Positions 16,484 through 24,678 of a DNA stretch of 64,000 nt are shown here, piece after piece. The notes under the pieces were generated by a model. That model saw only the letters and a program-made list of their open reading frames with translations. It was not told where the DNA came from and did no database searches. Position numbers and translations under genes: made by a program. The stretch covers positions 51,772 to 115,771 of the forward strand of contig CAZYQW010000060.1 in assembly GCA_964649825.1 (NCBI GenBank), read 5' to 3'. The DNA is from CAZYQW01 sp964649825 (GTDB lineage Bacteria > Planctomycetota > B15-G4 > JADJEK01). The first letter of the stretch is position 1, and every line of letters starts with the position of its first letter.

Positions 16484-18283
16484 CTAATCCAAGTCGATGG
16501 GCAGACCGAGGAGTCGGATGCGCCGTTTCGAGATGCCCGGGCCGTCCTCGCCCTCGTACCCGAACAATCCAAGCAAGACACGGCGCGAGAACTTGGTCAC
16601 GCCGTGCTCCTGAACGGTCCGGGTCGTGAAGAGGAGCGGGATGCTCAGACTCGATTCCCTTGTATCGGAATATGCCTTCACGAGATTCAAGACCGCGGTG
16701 TGCCGAGTGTAGCCACCGAGCTCGTCGGGCGCGCGCTCGTACCGGTAGACGTTGAAGAAGACGCCGAACGCGTCCAAGAAGTCCTTCACGTACTTCTCGA
16801 TCCGCAGCGGCAGGAGCGTGAACATGTGGACGTTCCGTGATCCGTCGGCGTTCCATTCGTAGCTGAAGAGCGGCCAGAGCCGCGTGAATCGGTCCGATCG
16901 ACCGTCGGGCATCCCGTCGACGTCGACGTACGTCCGCTCGTGGGTCTGGAAGAACGGCACCAGCACGTAGTAGGAGTCGTCGCGGTAGCCGCCGGCCGGC
17001 CCCATTTCCTGGGCGTGGCGCTTCCAGAAACCGATTGGCTGCAGGATCGCCATCGAGTCGAGGCGATCCTCACGATCATCGGGCAGGCTCTTGTAGTCGG
17101 CGTAGAGGAACAGCAGCAGCCGCCGGCGCTGATACTCGTCGGTGCGGACGTAGCGCCAGACCGCCTGGCTCAGGAAGTCGACCAGGACGTTCGTGTTCTC
17201 GTCCAAACGGGCTTCGGCGGGATCGACGTCCCGACCGATCTTCGCCTGGGCGGAATCACGCAGGAGAGGCCACTCGCGGTTGTAGCGGAAGAAGGGCCAA
17301 AGAAACGTCCAGAACTCGTGGTCGTATCCCTTCTCGTGCTTGAAGAACGGCCAGACCGCGAAGAGGTTGGTCTCCTGGCCGGGGCCGCGATCCAGGTTCA
17401 AGGTCTGGCGATGGATGAACGGCCAGAGGAAGCTCTCCTTCTTGTAGTAGGGGAGCGGCTGGCTCGGGTCGGCGCCTGGGGGGTACTTCGGAGCCCGGAA
17501 GGGGGGGTACGTCCACTTGCTGAGGTAGTACAGGGGCAGCAGATGCCACGATCCCCCGCGCGGCGCACCCGTCGTCCATCCCGCGAGCAGCGCGATCGAT
17601 GTGAAGATCTCCTCGTCGGAGTAGACGCGTTTGCGCAGCCGTTGGAAGATCGGCCACGCAAGGAACTGAAACGCGTCGTACCCGACGAATGAATTGACCT
17701 GACCGATCAACGGAAAGAGCGCGAAGTAGCGGTCATTGGTCTCGCCGGCGGCGAGGGCATGGGGCGGCGGCTCGGTCCAACCGAAGAAGAGGAGCGGGAA
17801 CAGGAGAAAGTCGACGTCGAGTCCGCCCGGCCCCGTCCTTTCTTTCACCCACCACAGCAGAGGCCAGAAGCGGAACTGTGTGGTGCGGGGATTCGAATGG
17901 TACTTGCCGAACGGGGCGATGAACGAGGTCACTCGTTCGCGGCGTCCGCTGAGATCCTCGTCGAACGGTCGCTCCTCCGTCATGAAGAGCGGGCGCACTC
18001 CGAACTTCGTGCGATCGGCGTCCGTGACGTGAGTCACGAATGGACCGAGTGCATCGGTATCCGTGAAGGCAGGTTCAGGGTGGGTCTGGACGCGGAGGAA
18101 CGGCGCCACGTCGAGGTCGTTCGTGATCGATGAACACGCGCCCACGATCGCGCATGACAGGATGAACGAGAGGCGCAATGCCACATCGGCCCACGACGAC
18201 GCCGCGCGATCGGGGGTCGTCGGCTTTCGCGTCGCTCTGATCCCCACTCGTGCCACCTGGATCCAGTTGAGTCGCCGGAACAT
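16484..18283 (-). CDS. Outer-membrane-type lipoprotein with repeated WP(L/F)F motifs, unknown family
   Basis: 599 residues from ATG 18283. A hydrophobic stretch LRLSFILSCAI precedes the lipobox VGAC at Cys50. A GTG at 18184 would give a more typical 16-residue signal, so the true start is uncertain. After the Cys there are no further membrane helices. Instead a short motif, x-[LFV]-[WFL]-P-[LFI]-[FLIY], recurs about twelve times: FWPLL (139), LFPLL (161), LFPLI (189), AWPIF (209), LLPLY (248), LWPFI (286), VWPFF (310), LWPFF (328), LQPIG (414), LVPFF (441), LWPLF (469), LLPLR (490). The protein is rich in Trp, Tyr and Phe, as in beta-rich envelope proteins. It is first in the mlaE-mlaF-mlaD operon. 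It could be the outer-membrane lipid partner, by analogy with MlaA or PqiC. I do not recognise the family. Confidence 0.75.
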   Translation of the reverse strand: MFRRLNWIQVARVGIRATRKPTTPDRAASSWADVALRLSFILSCAIVGACSSITNDLDVAPFLRVQTHPEPAFTDTDALGPFVTHVTDADRTKFGVRPLFMTEERPFDEDLSGRRERVTSFIAPFGKYHSNPRTTQFRFWPLLWWVKERTGPGGLDVDFLLFPLLFFGWTEPPPHALAAGETNDRYFALFPLIGQVNSFVGYDAFQFLAWPIFQRLRKRVYSDEEIFTSIALLAGWTTGAPRGGSWHLLPLYYLSKWTYPPFRAPKYPPGADPSQPLPYYKKESFLWPFIHRQTLNLDRGPGQETNLFAVWPFFKHEKGYDHEFWTFLWPFFRYNREWPLLRDSAQAKIGRDVDPAEARLDENTNVLVDFLSQAVWRYVRTDEYQRRRLLLFLYADYKSLPDDREDRLDSMAILQPIGFWKRHAQEMGPAGGYRDDSYYVLVPFFQTHERTYVDVDGMPDGRSDRFTRLWPLFSYEWNADGSRNVHMFTLLPLRIEKYVKDFLDAFGVFFNVYRYERAPDELGGYTRHTAVLNLVKAYSDTRESSLSIPLLFTTRTVQEHGVTKFSRRVLLGLFGYEGEDGPGISKRRIRLLGLPIDLD

Positions 18284-18407
18284 AGGTTCGTAGACCACTG
18301 ACTTCAAAGGAAAACCGATCGACACTCCGGGGCGCCACCGCCAGAATCCACTGGGTCCAGACCACGCGTTCGCGGGTTCGCTGTCGTGGGCCGGCGAGCG
18401 GTTTCCG

Positions 18408-18413
18408 TAGAAT
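18408..18413 (+). promoter_or_regulatory. TAGAAT -10-like hexamer before the lipoprotein gene
   Basis: TAGAAT lies 16 bases before the ATG at 18430, in the 146-base divergent gap between two lipoprotein genes. The same hexamer forms the -10 of the stronger promoter at 43711. A clear -35 is missing. The start of transcription would be only ~10 bases before the ATG. Confidence 0.3.
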
Positions 18414-18429
18414 CGGATGGGACGTACCA

Positions 18430-19005
18430 ATGAGCGCAGTTTCGTGTTCCCAGGCCCACGCCCTCCTCCTTGCGTCCGCGCTCTTCGCGGGCGCCGGATG
18501 CATCACCGTCGAGGATCCGGGACCGGTCGTCGTGCTGCCGCCCGAGTCGGTGCGCTTCGAACGGTTCATCGAGGCGAGCTCGACGCTGACGGCCGACAGT
18601 GTCTTGATCGAGGCGGTGACCGCGTACCGCAAGGACATGATTCCCAAGGCCAACGAGGACTTCCACTCGAAGGAAGTGACCCGCGATCGGATCCGGCTCG
18701 TCAACCTCGACGCACGCTTCGCGAACCCGCCGGTGTCGATGCAGTTCCGCAACCTGGACATCCGGGCTCGGGAGCGGATCGAGGTCGTGTTCAGCGATCA
18801 GCCGCTGCTGCGCGGTGACGACGCGCCGACCGTCCTGACCGTCATCGGAAAGGGCGTCGCTCGCCTCCGCGGCGCGGGAGTCGACGTCATCGGTGAGAGG
18901 ATCGTGATCCGAAACGACGAGGTACAGGCGTTTCTCGCGGACGGCCGCCCGATCCCGATCGAGGGTGGCTCGGGTGGCTCGGGTGGCTCGCCGATCGCTC
19001 CGTGA
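18430..19005 (+). CDS. Small lipoprotein, unknown function
   Basis: 191 residues with signal sequence HALLLASALFAGAGC and a predicted lipidated Cys24. The mature part is mixed alpha/beta, with VLTVIGKGVARLRG and RIVIRNDEVQAFLADG, and I do not recognise it. It ends in a Gly-Gly-Ser tandem repeat (GGSGGSGGS) encoded by three near-identical 9-base units around 18964-18990. Divergent from the WP-motif lipoprotein gene; the stop overlaps the next GTG start by 4 bases, so it is coupled to the TPR lipoprotein and then dtd. Ribosome binding site is weak (GGATGGG). Confidence 0.65.
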   Translation: MSAVSCSQAHALLLASALFAGAGCITVEDPGPVVVLPPESVRFERFIEASSTLTADSVLIEAVTAYRKDMIPKANEDFHSKEVTRDRIRLVNLDARFANPPVSMQFRNLDIRARERIEVVFSDQPLLRGDDAPTVLTVIGKGVARLRGAGVDVIGERIVIRNDEVQAFLADGRPIPIEGGSGGSGGSPIAP

Positions 19006-20051
19006 CCACCCGCGCGCTCCTTCGCGGGCACCCGTCGCGCCTCCTTCTGAACGTGGCGAACGTCGCGCTCGTCGCACTCGCGGCCTGCCGATCGCCGAGC
19101 GAGGTGCGGCCGGCGAGCGAACTCCTCTCCGTGGCCGATCGCGAATCGTTCTCGCGGGTCGAAGAGGCGCTGGCGAGGGGCGATGCCGACGGTGCGTTGA
19201 GCACCCTCGATGCGTTCGTGGAGCGGCGGCCGGACTACTTTCGGGCGCGACGAGCGCGCCAGGACGCGCTTCTCCTCGCGGGTCGCGATGACGTCGCTCG
19301 GACCGAGGCGCTGCGCGCCGTGCACACGCTCGGCGATGCCCCGACACGAACCCTCCTGGCGCGGCTGCTCCCCGACGCCGCGGCCGAGCGGCAGCTCCAG
19401 CGCGCGGTACGGACGGACCCGACGTTTCACTGGGCGTGGTACGCGCTCGCCGTGATCGCGGCGCGCCGAGCCGACTTCGAGGAAGCGGAGGACGCCCTCG
19501 ACCGCGCGCTCCAGCTCGACCCCCGGTTCTTGGAGGCGACGCGAGCACGGGCGGAGGTGCGCGAGCGTCAGGCGGACTTCGAGGGTGCCGCCGCGGACTA
19601 CCGCGGCTATCTCGACGTCCGTCCGACCGACGCCGACGCGCTCTACAACTTCGCCACGATCCTCCACCGGGAGCTTCGTCGGCCCGATGCAGCGGAAGAG
19701 CTCTATCGGTTCCTCCTCGACCTCGACGGCGATCGAACCGAGGCGGCCGTCGGCCTGGCGGTCTGTCTCACCGAAGCGGGCGACTACGCCGCGGCCGAGC
19801 GGATCTATCTCGCCGTGGCGGATCAGGAGCCGGCCGCGCTCTTCAATCTCGGGATGCTCTACCAGGAGCACCTCGGACGCGATCGAGACGCGTGGGAGTG
19901 TTTCCGGAAGTTCATCCGGTTCGAGCCCGTCGAAGGCGGCAAGTCGCCGGCCGTGGCCGATCGTTGGATCTACGCGCCGGTCCGCATCTCCGAGCTCGAG
20001 CAGAAGCTCGGGATCGGTCCACGTCCGGAGCCGGCGGAGGAATCCGAATGA
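19002..20051 (+). CDS. TPR-repeat lipoprotein
   Basis: 349 residues from a GTG overlapping the previous TGA. Signal and lipobox are VANVALVALAAC, with Cys29 as the likely lipidation site. From residue ~45 it is a run of about six to seven tetratricopeptide repeats; examples are WAWYALAVIAARRADFEEAE, ADALYNFATILHREL and AALFNLGMLYQEHLG. TPR lipoproteins usually act as periplasmic or outer-membrane assembly platforms. No enzymatic domain is present. It overlaps dtd by 4 bases, so the lipoprotein pair and dtd form one coupled unit even though their functions seem unrelated. Confidence 0.8.
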   Translation: MTTRALLRGHPSRLLLNVANVALVALAACRSPSEVRPASELLSVADRESFSRVEEALARGDADGALSTLDAFVERRPDYFRARRARQDALLLAGRDDVARTEALRAVHTLGDAPTRTLLARLLPDAAAERQLQRAVRTDPTFHWAWYALAVIAARRADFEEAEDALDRALQLDPRFLEATRARAEVRERQADFEGAAADYRGYLDVRPTDADALYNFATILHRELRRPDAAEELYRFLLDLDGDRTEAAVGLAVCLTEAGDYAAAERIYLAVADQEPAALFNLGMLYQEHLGRDRDAWECFRKFIRFEPVEGGKSPAVADRWIYAPVRISELEQKLGIGPRPEPAEESE

Positions 20052-20509
20052 TCGCCGTGGTCCAGCGAGTCGGTCACGCCCGGGTGGACGTCGCAGGGGA
20101 GACGGTGGGGCGGATCGAGAAGGGGCTGCTCGTCCTGCTCGGCGTCGGAAAAGGGGATGATGAAGAGGACGCCGGCATCCTCGCCGATCGCGTCGCGGGA
20201 CTTCGGATCTTCGCCGACGAGTTCGCGAAGATGAACCGCAGCGCGATCGACGAGCGCGTCGGGATCCTCGTGGTCTCCCAGTTCACCTTGCTCGCCGACC
20301 TCCGCCGCGGACGTCGTCCCGGATTCGAGGCCGCCGAGCGGCCCGAACGGGCCGCCGAGCTGCTGGCCGTGTTCGTTAAGAATCTGGAATCAAAGGGGCT
20401 TAGGGTCGAGCAGGGTTGTTTCGGGGCGATGATGGACGTCCATCTCGTCAACCATGGTCCCGCGACCTTTGTGCTCGATTCGGCGATGTGGCGTCGATAT
20501 AAGGACTAA
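20048..20509 (+). CDS. dtd: D-aminoacyl-tRNA deacylase
   Basis: 153 residues, full length for DTD. The enzyme hydrolyses D-amino acids (and glycine on tRNA-Ala) from mischarged tRNAs in the cytosol. Hallmarks are the start MIAVVQRVGHARVDV, the SQFTLLADLRRGRRPGF motif, and near the end NHGPATFVLDS, which holds the cross-subunit Gly-cisPro motif; the usual GPVT is GPAT here. The ATG at 20048 overlaps the preceding TGA (ATGA). It is the last gene of the coupled lipoprotein unit, followed by a hairpin at 20532. Confidence 0.93.
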   Translation: MIAVVQRVGHARVDVAGETVGRIEKGLLVLLGVGKGDDEEDAGILADRVAGLRIFADEFAKMNRSAIDERVGILVVSQFTLLADLRRGRRPGFEAAERPERAAELLAVFVKNLESKGLRVEQGCFGAMMDVHLVNHGPATFVLDSAMWRRYKD

Positions 20510-20531
20510 CAGCGTTGGTGGCATAGGCTTA

Positions 20532-20560
20532 GGTTTTGGAGGCGGCCCCGGTCCAAAACC
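20532..20560 (+). terminator. Perfect 9-bp hairpin after dtd, no U-tract
   Basis: GGTTTTGGA (20532-20540) pairs exactly with TCCAAAACC (20552-20560) around an 11-base GC-rich loop, 22 bases after the dtd stop. No run of T follows, so it may be a factor-assisted terminator or an mRNA 3' stabiliser rather than a classical intrinsic terminator. Confidence 0.4.
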
Positions 20561-20606
20561 CGTGGCAGCCGCCATCGGACTCAGGCCTCTGGGCGCAAAT
20601 TCTTAC

Positions 20607-20634
20607 TTGACAGCGTGTTAATAATACCTAGCGT
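20607..20634 (+). promoter_or_regulatory. Sigma-70-like promoter of the HU-like gene
   Basis: TTGACA at 20607-20612 is followed after 16 bases by TAGCGT at 20629-20634, which keeps the key T1, A2 and T6 positions. The AT-rich TTAATAATAC between them is unusual for this GC-rich DNA. The leader to the ATG at 20723 would be about 80 bases. Confidence 0.45.
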
Positions 20635-20722
20635 TCCTGCCGATACCGACTCTATGTGATTCAGGGACCAGCGTCGTGAAGGAGAGCCGCTGGGAGGGCT
20701 GGATCGCGCGAAAGGAGCTGTG

Positions 20723-21115
20723 ATGGTCACGATTACGAAGAAGGAGCTCGTGAATCGGATTGCCGATCGCACCGGGCAGACCAAGGTCGTGACGAAGGAG
20801 ATCATCCAGCATTTCCTGGACGAGATCATCACCGAGCTGTCGCAGGGCAACCGTCTGGAGTTCCGCGACTTCGGCGTCTTCGAGGTGAAGTCTCGCAAGG
20901 CTCGGCGCGCACAGAACCCGCGCACGCTCGAGAAAGTGCACGTCCCGCCGAAGAAGGTCGTCAAGTTCAAGGTCGGGCGCGTCATGCGCGAGAAGGTCGG
21001 GACCGAGGGCTCGGACGATGACGCTCCGTCGGCGTCGCCGCGCTCCACCGGACCCGCGTCCTCGAGCGGGACGAACGACTCGGACGCATCGACGCCGCCG
21101 ACGTTCGGGAGCTGA
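20723..21115 (+). CDS. HU/IHF-family DNA-binding protein with low-complexity tail
   Basis: 130 residues. The first ~95 are a complete HU/IHF fold: ITKKELVNRIADRTGQ (helix 1), IIQHFLDEIITELSQGNRLEFRDFGVFEV (dimer core), then the DNA-binding arm with RRAQNPRT and the return strand VVKFKVGR. Histone-like dimers bend DNA and organise the nucleoid. The last ~35 residues are an Asp/Ser/Thr/Pro-rich acidic tail absent from minimal HU. ATG 20723 is preferred over an adjacent GTG because AAAGGAG is 5 bases away. Convergent with the GT2 gene; 51 bases lie between, with no clear terminator. Confidence 0.9.
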   Translation: MVTITKKELVNRIADRTGQTKVVTKEIIQHFLDEIITELSQGNRLEFRDFGVFEVKSRKARRAQNPRTLEKVHVPPKKVVKFKVGRVMREKVGTEGSDDDAPSASPRSTGPASSSGTNDSDASTPPTFGS

Positions 21116-21166
21116 CGGTCACGCCGGTCCAGCGCGCGCGGCGAAGCGTCGGAACGGGTGGGAGCC

Positions 21167-22009
21167 CTACCGATTCGCGACCGCGTCCGCCAACAGACCG
21201 ACGAGAAAGACCAATCCGGTCGCGAGGGAGAGGATCACCGTCTTGTCCGAGAGCCCCATCGTCGAGTTCACGTCGTAGACCAGCGATGCTCCCGACGCGA
21301 GCCCGAGCAGCACGCTGACGGGGAGGAAGATCTTGAGCGGCTTGAAGTACATCGTGACGCGCAGGATCAGCATCACGAAGTTGTACGTGTCCCGGAACGC
21401 TCGGATCTTCGACCGTCCCTCGCGGTGGAAGTAGTCGATCGGCACGAACTTCACGAGGTAGTCGTCGTTCAGCATCGCCATCGTGATCGTGGTGGTGAAC
21501 GAGAACCCGGATGGCAAAAAGTGCATGTACTTCTCGGCGACCGACCTCCGGAACAGTCGGAGTCCGGAGTTCAAGTCGGGGATGCGCTGCCCGGAGAGCA
21601 GATTCGCGAGGACGTTCAGCATCTTCTTCGCGGGCTTTCGGACGAGCGGGATCGCCACGTTCGCCCCGGTGCGAGCGCCCACCACCATGTCGTAGCGGTC
21701 CATCAGCGCGAACAGCTCGGGTATCCGTTCGTTCGGATACGTCCCGTCGGCGTCCGTGATGCAGATCACGTCGGCGCGCGCGTTCCGGATCCCGGTCTTC
21801 AGCGCGGCTCCGTACCCGCGGTTCTGATCGTGTCGAAGGACGCGCACGCCGGCCGCTTCGGCTTGCGCCGCCGTGTCATCGGTCGAGCCATCGTCGACCA
21901 CGAGGATCTCGACGTCGAGGTCACGCGTCGCGGCGAGGAGCCGATCGAGAGTGGGGCGTATCCCCCCGGTCTCGTTGTACGCGGGGATGACGATCGACAC
22001 CTTCGGCAT
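21167..22009 (-). CDS. GT2 glycosyltransferase with two C-terminal membrane helices (DPMS-like)
   Basis: 280 residues. The GT-A domain starts VSIVIPAYNE, has VVDDGSTDDT (nucleotide-binding acidic residues), DADGTYP (the DxD metal site) and SGLRLFRRS. Residues ~212-275 add two hydrophobic segments, as in dolichol- or undecaprenyl-phosphate hexosyltransferases that make lipid-linked sugar donors for membrane glycosyltransferases such as the one at the left end of the window. It begins one base after the cystathionine gamma-lyase stop, so it shares that operon although the pathways seem unrelated. Confidence 0.85.
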   Translation of the reverse strand: MPKVSIVIPAYNETGGIRPTLDRLLAATRDLDVEILVVDDGSTDDTAAQAEAAGVRVLRHDQNRGYGAALKTGIRNARADVICITDADGTYPNERIPELFALMDRYDMVVGARTGANVAIPLVRKPAKKMLNVLANLLSGQRIPDLNSGLRLFRRSVAEKYMHFLPSGFSFTTTITMAMLNDDYLVKFVPIDYFHREGRSKIRAFRDTYNFVMLILRVTMYFKPLKIFLPVSVLLGLASGASLVYDVNSTMGLSDKTVILSLATGLVFLVGLLADAVANR

Positions 22010-22010
22010 G

Positions 22011-23150
22011 TCAGCGGAGCGCCTGCTCGAGGTCTTGGACCAGATCGTCCCGGTCCTCGACTCCGACCGAGAGTCGGATCAACCCGTCGTCGATTCCGAT
22101 CTTCCGTCGTTCCTCCGCGGCGACCGAAGCATGGGTCATCGATGGCGGGTGCTCGATCAGCGACTCGACTCCGCCCAGGCTCTCCGCGAGCGTGAAGATG
22201 CGGGTCCTCGTGACGATCTCCATCGATTCCTCGACGGTCGCATCCAGCACGAACGAGACCATGCCGCCGAACCCTCGCATCTGGCGAGCCGCGACCGTGT
22301 GGTTCGGGTGATCCGCGAGCCCCGGGAAGTAGATCTTCGAGACGCGGGGATGCTGCTTCAGGAACTCGACCACGGCGAGCGCGTTCTCGCAGTGGCGCTC
22401 CATTCGAAGGTGCAGCGTCTTGATCCCCCGCGTCGCGAGGAAGCAGTCGAGCGGTCCGGGCAGGGCACCGACCGCGAGCTGCAGGAACGCGATCCGCTCG
22501 GCGAGCGCGGCGTCCTTCACCACCAACGCCCCGCCCAGCAGGTCCGAGTGTCCACCGATGTACTTCGTCATCGAGTGGCATACCACGTCGAAACCCAGCT
22601 CGAGCGGCGACTGCAGGTACGGCGTCGCGAACGTGTTGTCGCATGCCAGCAAGACACCGGCGTCCCTCCCGATCGCCGCGACGGCCTCGAGATCGACGAT
22701 CGATAGCAACGGGTTCGTCGGCGTCTCGATCCAGATCATCTTCGTGCGATCGGTCAGCGCCTCCCTCACGTTCGCCGCTTCGGTCGGATCGACGAACGTG
22801 AACTCGAGGCCGAGCGGTCGGTAGACGCGCTCGAACAGCCGCCGCGTCCCCCCGTACAGGTCATTCCCCGCCACCACGTGGTCGCCGCTCTTCAACATCT
22901 GGAGCAGCGTGCTGATCGCGGACAACCCGCTCGAGAAGGCGTGCCCCGACGTCCCATTCTCCAGCGCCGCGAGATTCCTCTCCAGCGCCGTCCGCGTCGG
23001 GTTCTTCGCCCGCGTGTAGTCGTGCCCGTCCTCCGGTCGCCCCGGGTACTTCTGCGCGTACGTCGACGTCAAGTACACCGGTGTCATCACCGCCCCGGTC
23101 GTCGGATCCGGCTCTTGTCCGGCGTGAACCGCCTTGGTCCCGAACTTCAA
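22011..23150 (-). CDS. Cystathionine gamma-lyase / gamma-synthase family PLP enzyme
   Basis: 379-residue cytosolic PLP enzyme of the Cys/Met metabolism family. The Schiff-base lysine is Lys196 in HSMTKYIGGHSD. Other hallmarks are YTRAKNPTR (PLP phosphate and substrate contacts), FSSGLSAIS and the C-terminal SLGGVESLIEHPPSMTHASV. Sequence alone does not separate gamma-lyase from gamma-synthase or homocysteine-cleaving relatives. Being 76 bases downstream of cystathionine beta-synthase on the same strand favours gamma-lyase, completing reverse transsulfuration from homocysteine to cysteine. GGTGAGA-type Shine-Dalgarno sequence precedes the ATG. Confidence 0.85.
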   Translation of the reverse strand: MKFGTKAVHAGQEPDPTTGAVMTPVYLTSTYAQKYPGRPEDGHDYTRAKNPTRTALERNLAALENGTSGHAFSSGLSAISTLLQMLKSGDHVVAGNDLYGGTRRLFERVYRPLGLEFTFVDPTEAANVREALTDRTKMIWIETPTNPLLSIVDLEAVAAIGRDAGVLLACDNTFATPYLQSPLELGFDVVCHSMTKYIGGHSDLLGGALVVKDAALAERIAFLQLAVGALPGPLDCFLATRGIKTLHLRMERHCENALAVVEFLKQHPRVSKIYFPGLADHPNHTVAARQMRGFGGMVSFVLDATVEESMEIVTRTRIFTLAESLGGVESLIEHPPSMTHASVAAEERRKIGIDDGLIRLSVGVEDRDDLVQDLEQALR

Positions 23151-23226
23151 CTCTCACCTCCACCCACGCATCCAAACGCCTCATCGGAGATCCGAAGCAC
23201 CGGCGTCACCGACCCTCGCCGCCGCT

Positions 23227-24588
23227 TCACCGGCGGGCATGCAGGAGATCGAACTTCGTGATGATCGAGTACGTCCAATCTCCCATCTTCACGAGCACGG
23301 CCGGAACGCCGCGCGTCAGGAGCGCGGAGAGGTCGCTGACGTCCGCGTACAAGTCGATCTCGGGGAGAGGTGGACCCATGATGTCCCGGACGCTCATCTC
23401 CTCGAGGTTGGCTTTCTGGATCAACAGGTCGATCGCCTTGTTCTCCTCGACGACGCCGATGTTCTTGCCCTCCTCGATGACGGGGACCTGCGAGATCTCC
23501 AGCCGTCGCATCAGCGAGACCGCCTCGTGCGCCGACTTCTCGGACGTGATTGACACGAACCCCTCCGCGGTCTCCTGCTTGGCCATCAGGATCTCGAACA
23601 CGGTCTGCTTGATCGACGCCTCGAGGTATTGGTTCTCGTCCATCCATGCGTCGTTGAAACACTTCGACAGGTAGCTGCGGCCGGTGTCGCTGAGGATCAC
23701 GACGACGAGCTGGTCCTTCCTCAGCCGTTTCCCGTACTCGAGGGCGGCCACCACGGCGGCCCCGGAAGAGCCGCCGCAGAACAAGCATTCTTCGCGCGCC
23801 AGTCGCCGCGCCATGTTGAACGCCGCCTTGTCGGTCACGGTGACGACGTCATCGATCACGCGGAGGTCGGCGGTGGCGGGGATGATGTCCTCGCCGATGC
23901 CTTCGATCTTGTAGGAGTGGAATGGGCCGGCCTTGCCGGTCTTGATGACGCTCGCGTAGATCGAACCGTCGGGGTCGGCGGCGACGCATTGGATCTTCGG
24001 GTTCTGCTCCTTCAGGAAGCGCCCGCACCCCGCCATCGTTCCACCCGTCCCCATGCCGCCGACGAGCGCGTCGATCTTCCCCTCCGTCTGCTCCCAGATC
24101 TCCGGACCGGTCGTCTCGTAGTGACTCTTGGGGTTCACTGGATTGGCGAACTGATTGGGGTAGAACGCGCCGGGGATCTCCTTCGCCAGCCGTTTCGCCA
24201 CCGAGTAGTACGATCGTGGGTCATCGGCGTCGACCGCGGTGGGGGTGACGACCACCTTGGCGCCGAACGCCTTCAGCAGATCGATCTTCTCCTGGCTCAT
24301 CTTGTCCGGCATGGTGAAGATCATCTGGTATCCGCGGCTCACGGCGGCCAGCGCCAGCCCCATTCCGGTGTTCCCGGACGTCGCCTCGACGACCGTCCCG
24401 CCCGGCCTCAGAATGCCACGTCGCTCGGCTTCCCGGATCATTCCCGGGCCGATCCGATCCTTGACGCTGCCGCCCGGATTCAGGTACTCCAGCTTCGCGG
24501 CGATCGTGCAGTCGAGGCCGCGAGCGACCTGGTTCAGGCGAACCAGCGGCGTGTTGCCGATGACGCTGACGATCGAATCGTGAATCAT
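23227..24588 (-). CDS. Cystathionine beta-synthase
   Basis: 453 residues. The fold-II PLP domain comes first, with the lysine in NPGGSVKDRIG (Lys43), the EATSGNTG phosphate-binding loop, GGMGTGGTMAGCGRFL and GGSSGAAV. A C-terminal pair of CBS domains follows (~residues 335-450, e.g. SQVPVIEEGKNIGVVEE and GVPAVLV), absent from plain cysteine synthase. It condenses serine and homocysteine to cystathionine. No N-terminal heme-binding Cys-Pro region is present. Divergent from mutS2 across a 90-base gap and followed by the gamma-lyase gene, so the two supply cysteine from methionine. Confidence 0.9.
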   Translation of the reverse strand: MIHDSIVSVIGNTPLVRLNQVARGLDCTIAAKLEYLNPGGSVKDRIGPGMIREAERRGILRPGGTVVEATSGNTGMGLALAAVSRGYQMIFTMPDKMSQEKIDLLKAFGAKVVVTPTAVDADDPRSYYSVAKRLAKEIPGAFYPNQFANPVNPKSHYETTGPEIWEQTEGKIDALVGGMGTGGTMAGCGRFLKEQNPKIQCVAADPDGSIYASVIKTGKAGPFHSYKIEGIGEDIIPATADLRVIDDVVTVTDKAAFNMARRLAREECLFCGGSSGAAVVAALEYGKRLRKDQLVVVILSDTGRSYLSKCFNDAWMDENQYLEASIKQTVFEILMAKQETAEGFVSITSEKSAHEAVSLMRRLEISQVPVIEEGKNIGVVEENKAIDLLIQKANLEEMSVRDIMGPPLPEIDLYADVSDLSALLTRGVPAVLVKMGDWTYSIITKFDLLHARR

Positions 24589-24678
24589 GCGTTCACCCTG
24601 GATTGGAAACGAGCGAGTCTAGGGTCGGCGCCGTCGAAACGCCACAAGTGCCGGGCAGGACCCATCGCGAGGAGGTGG

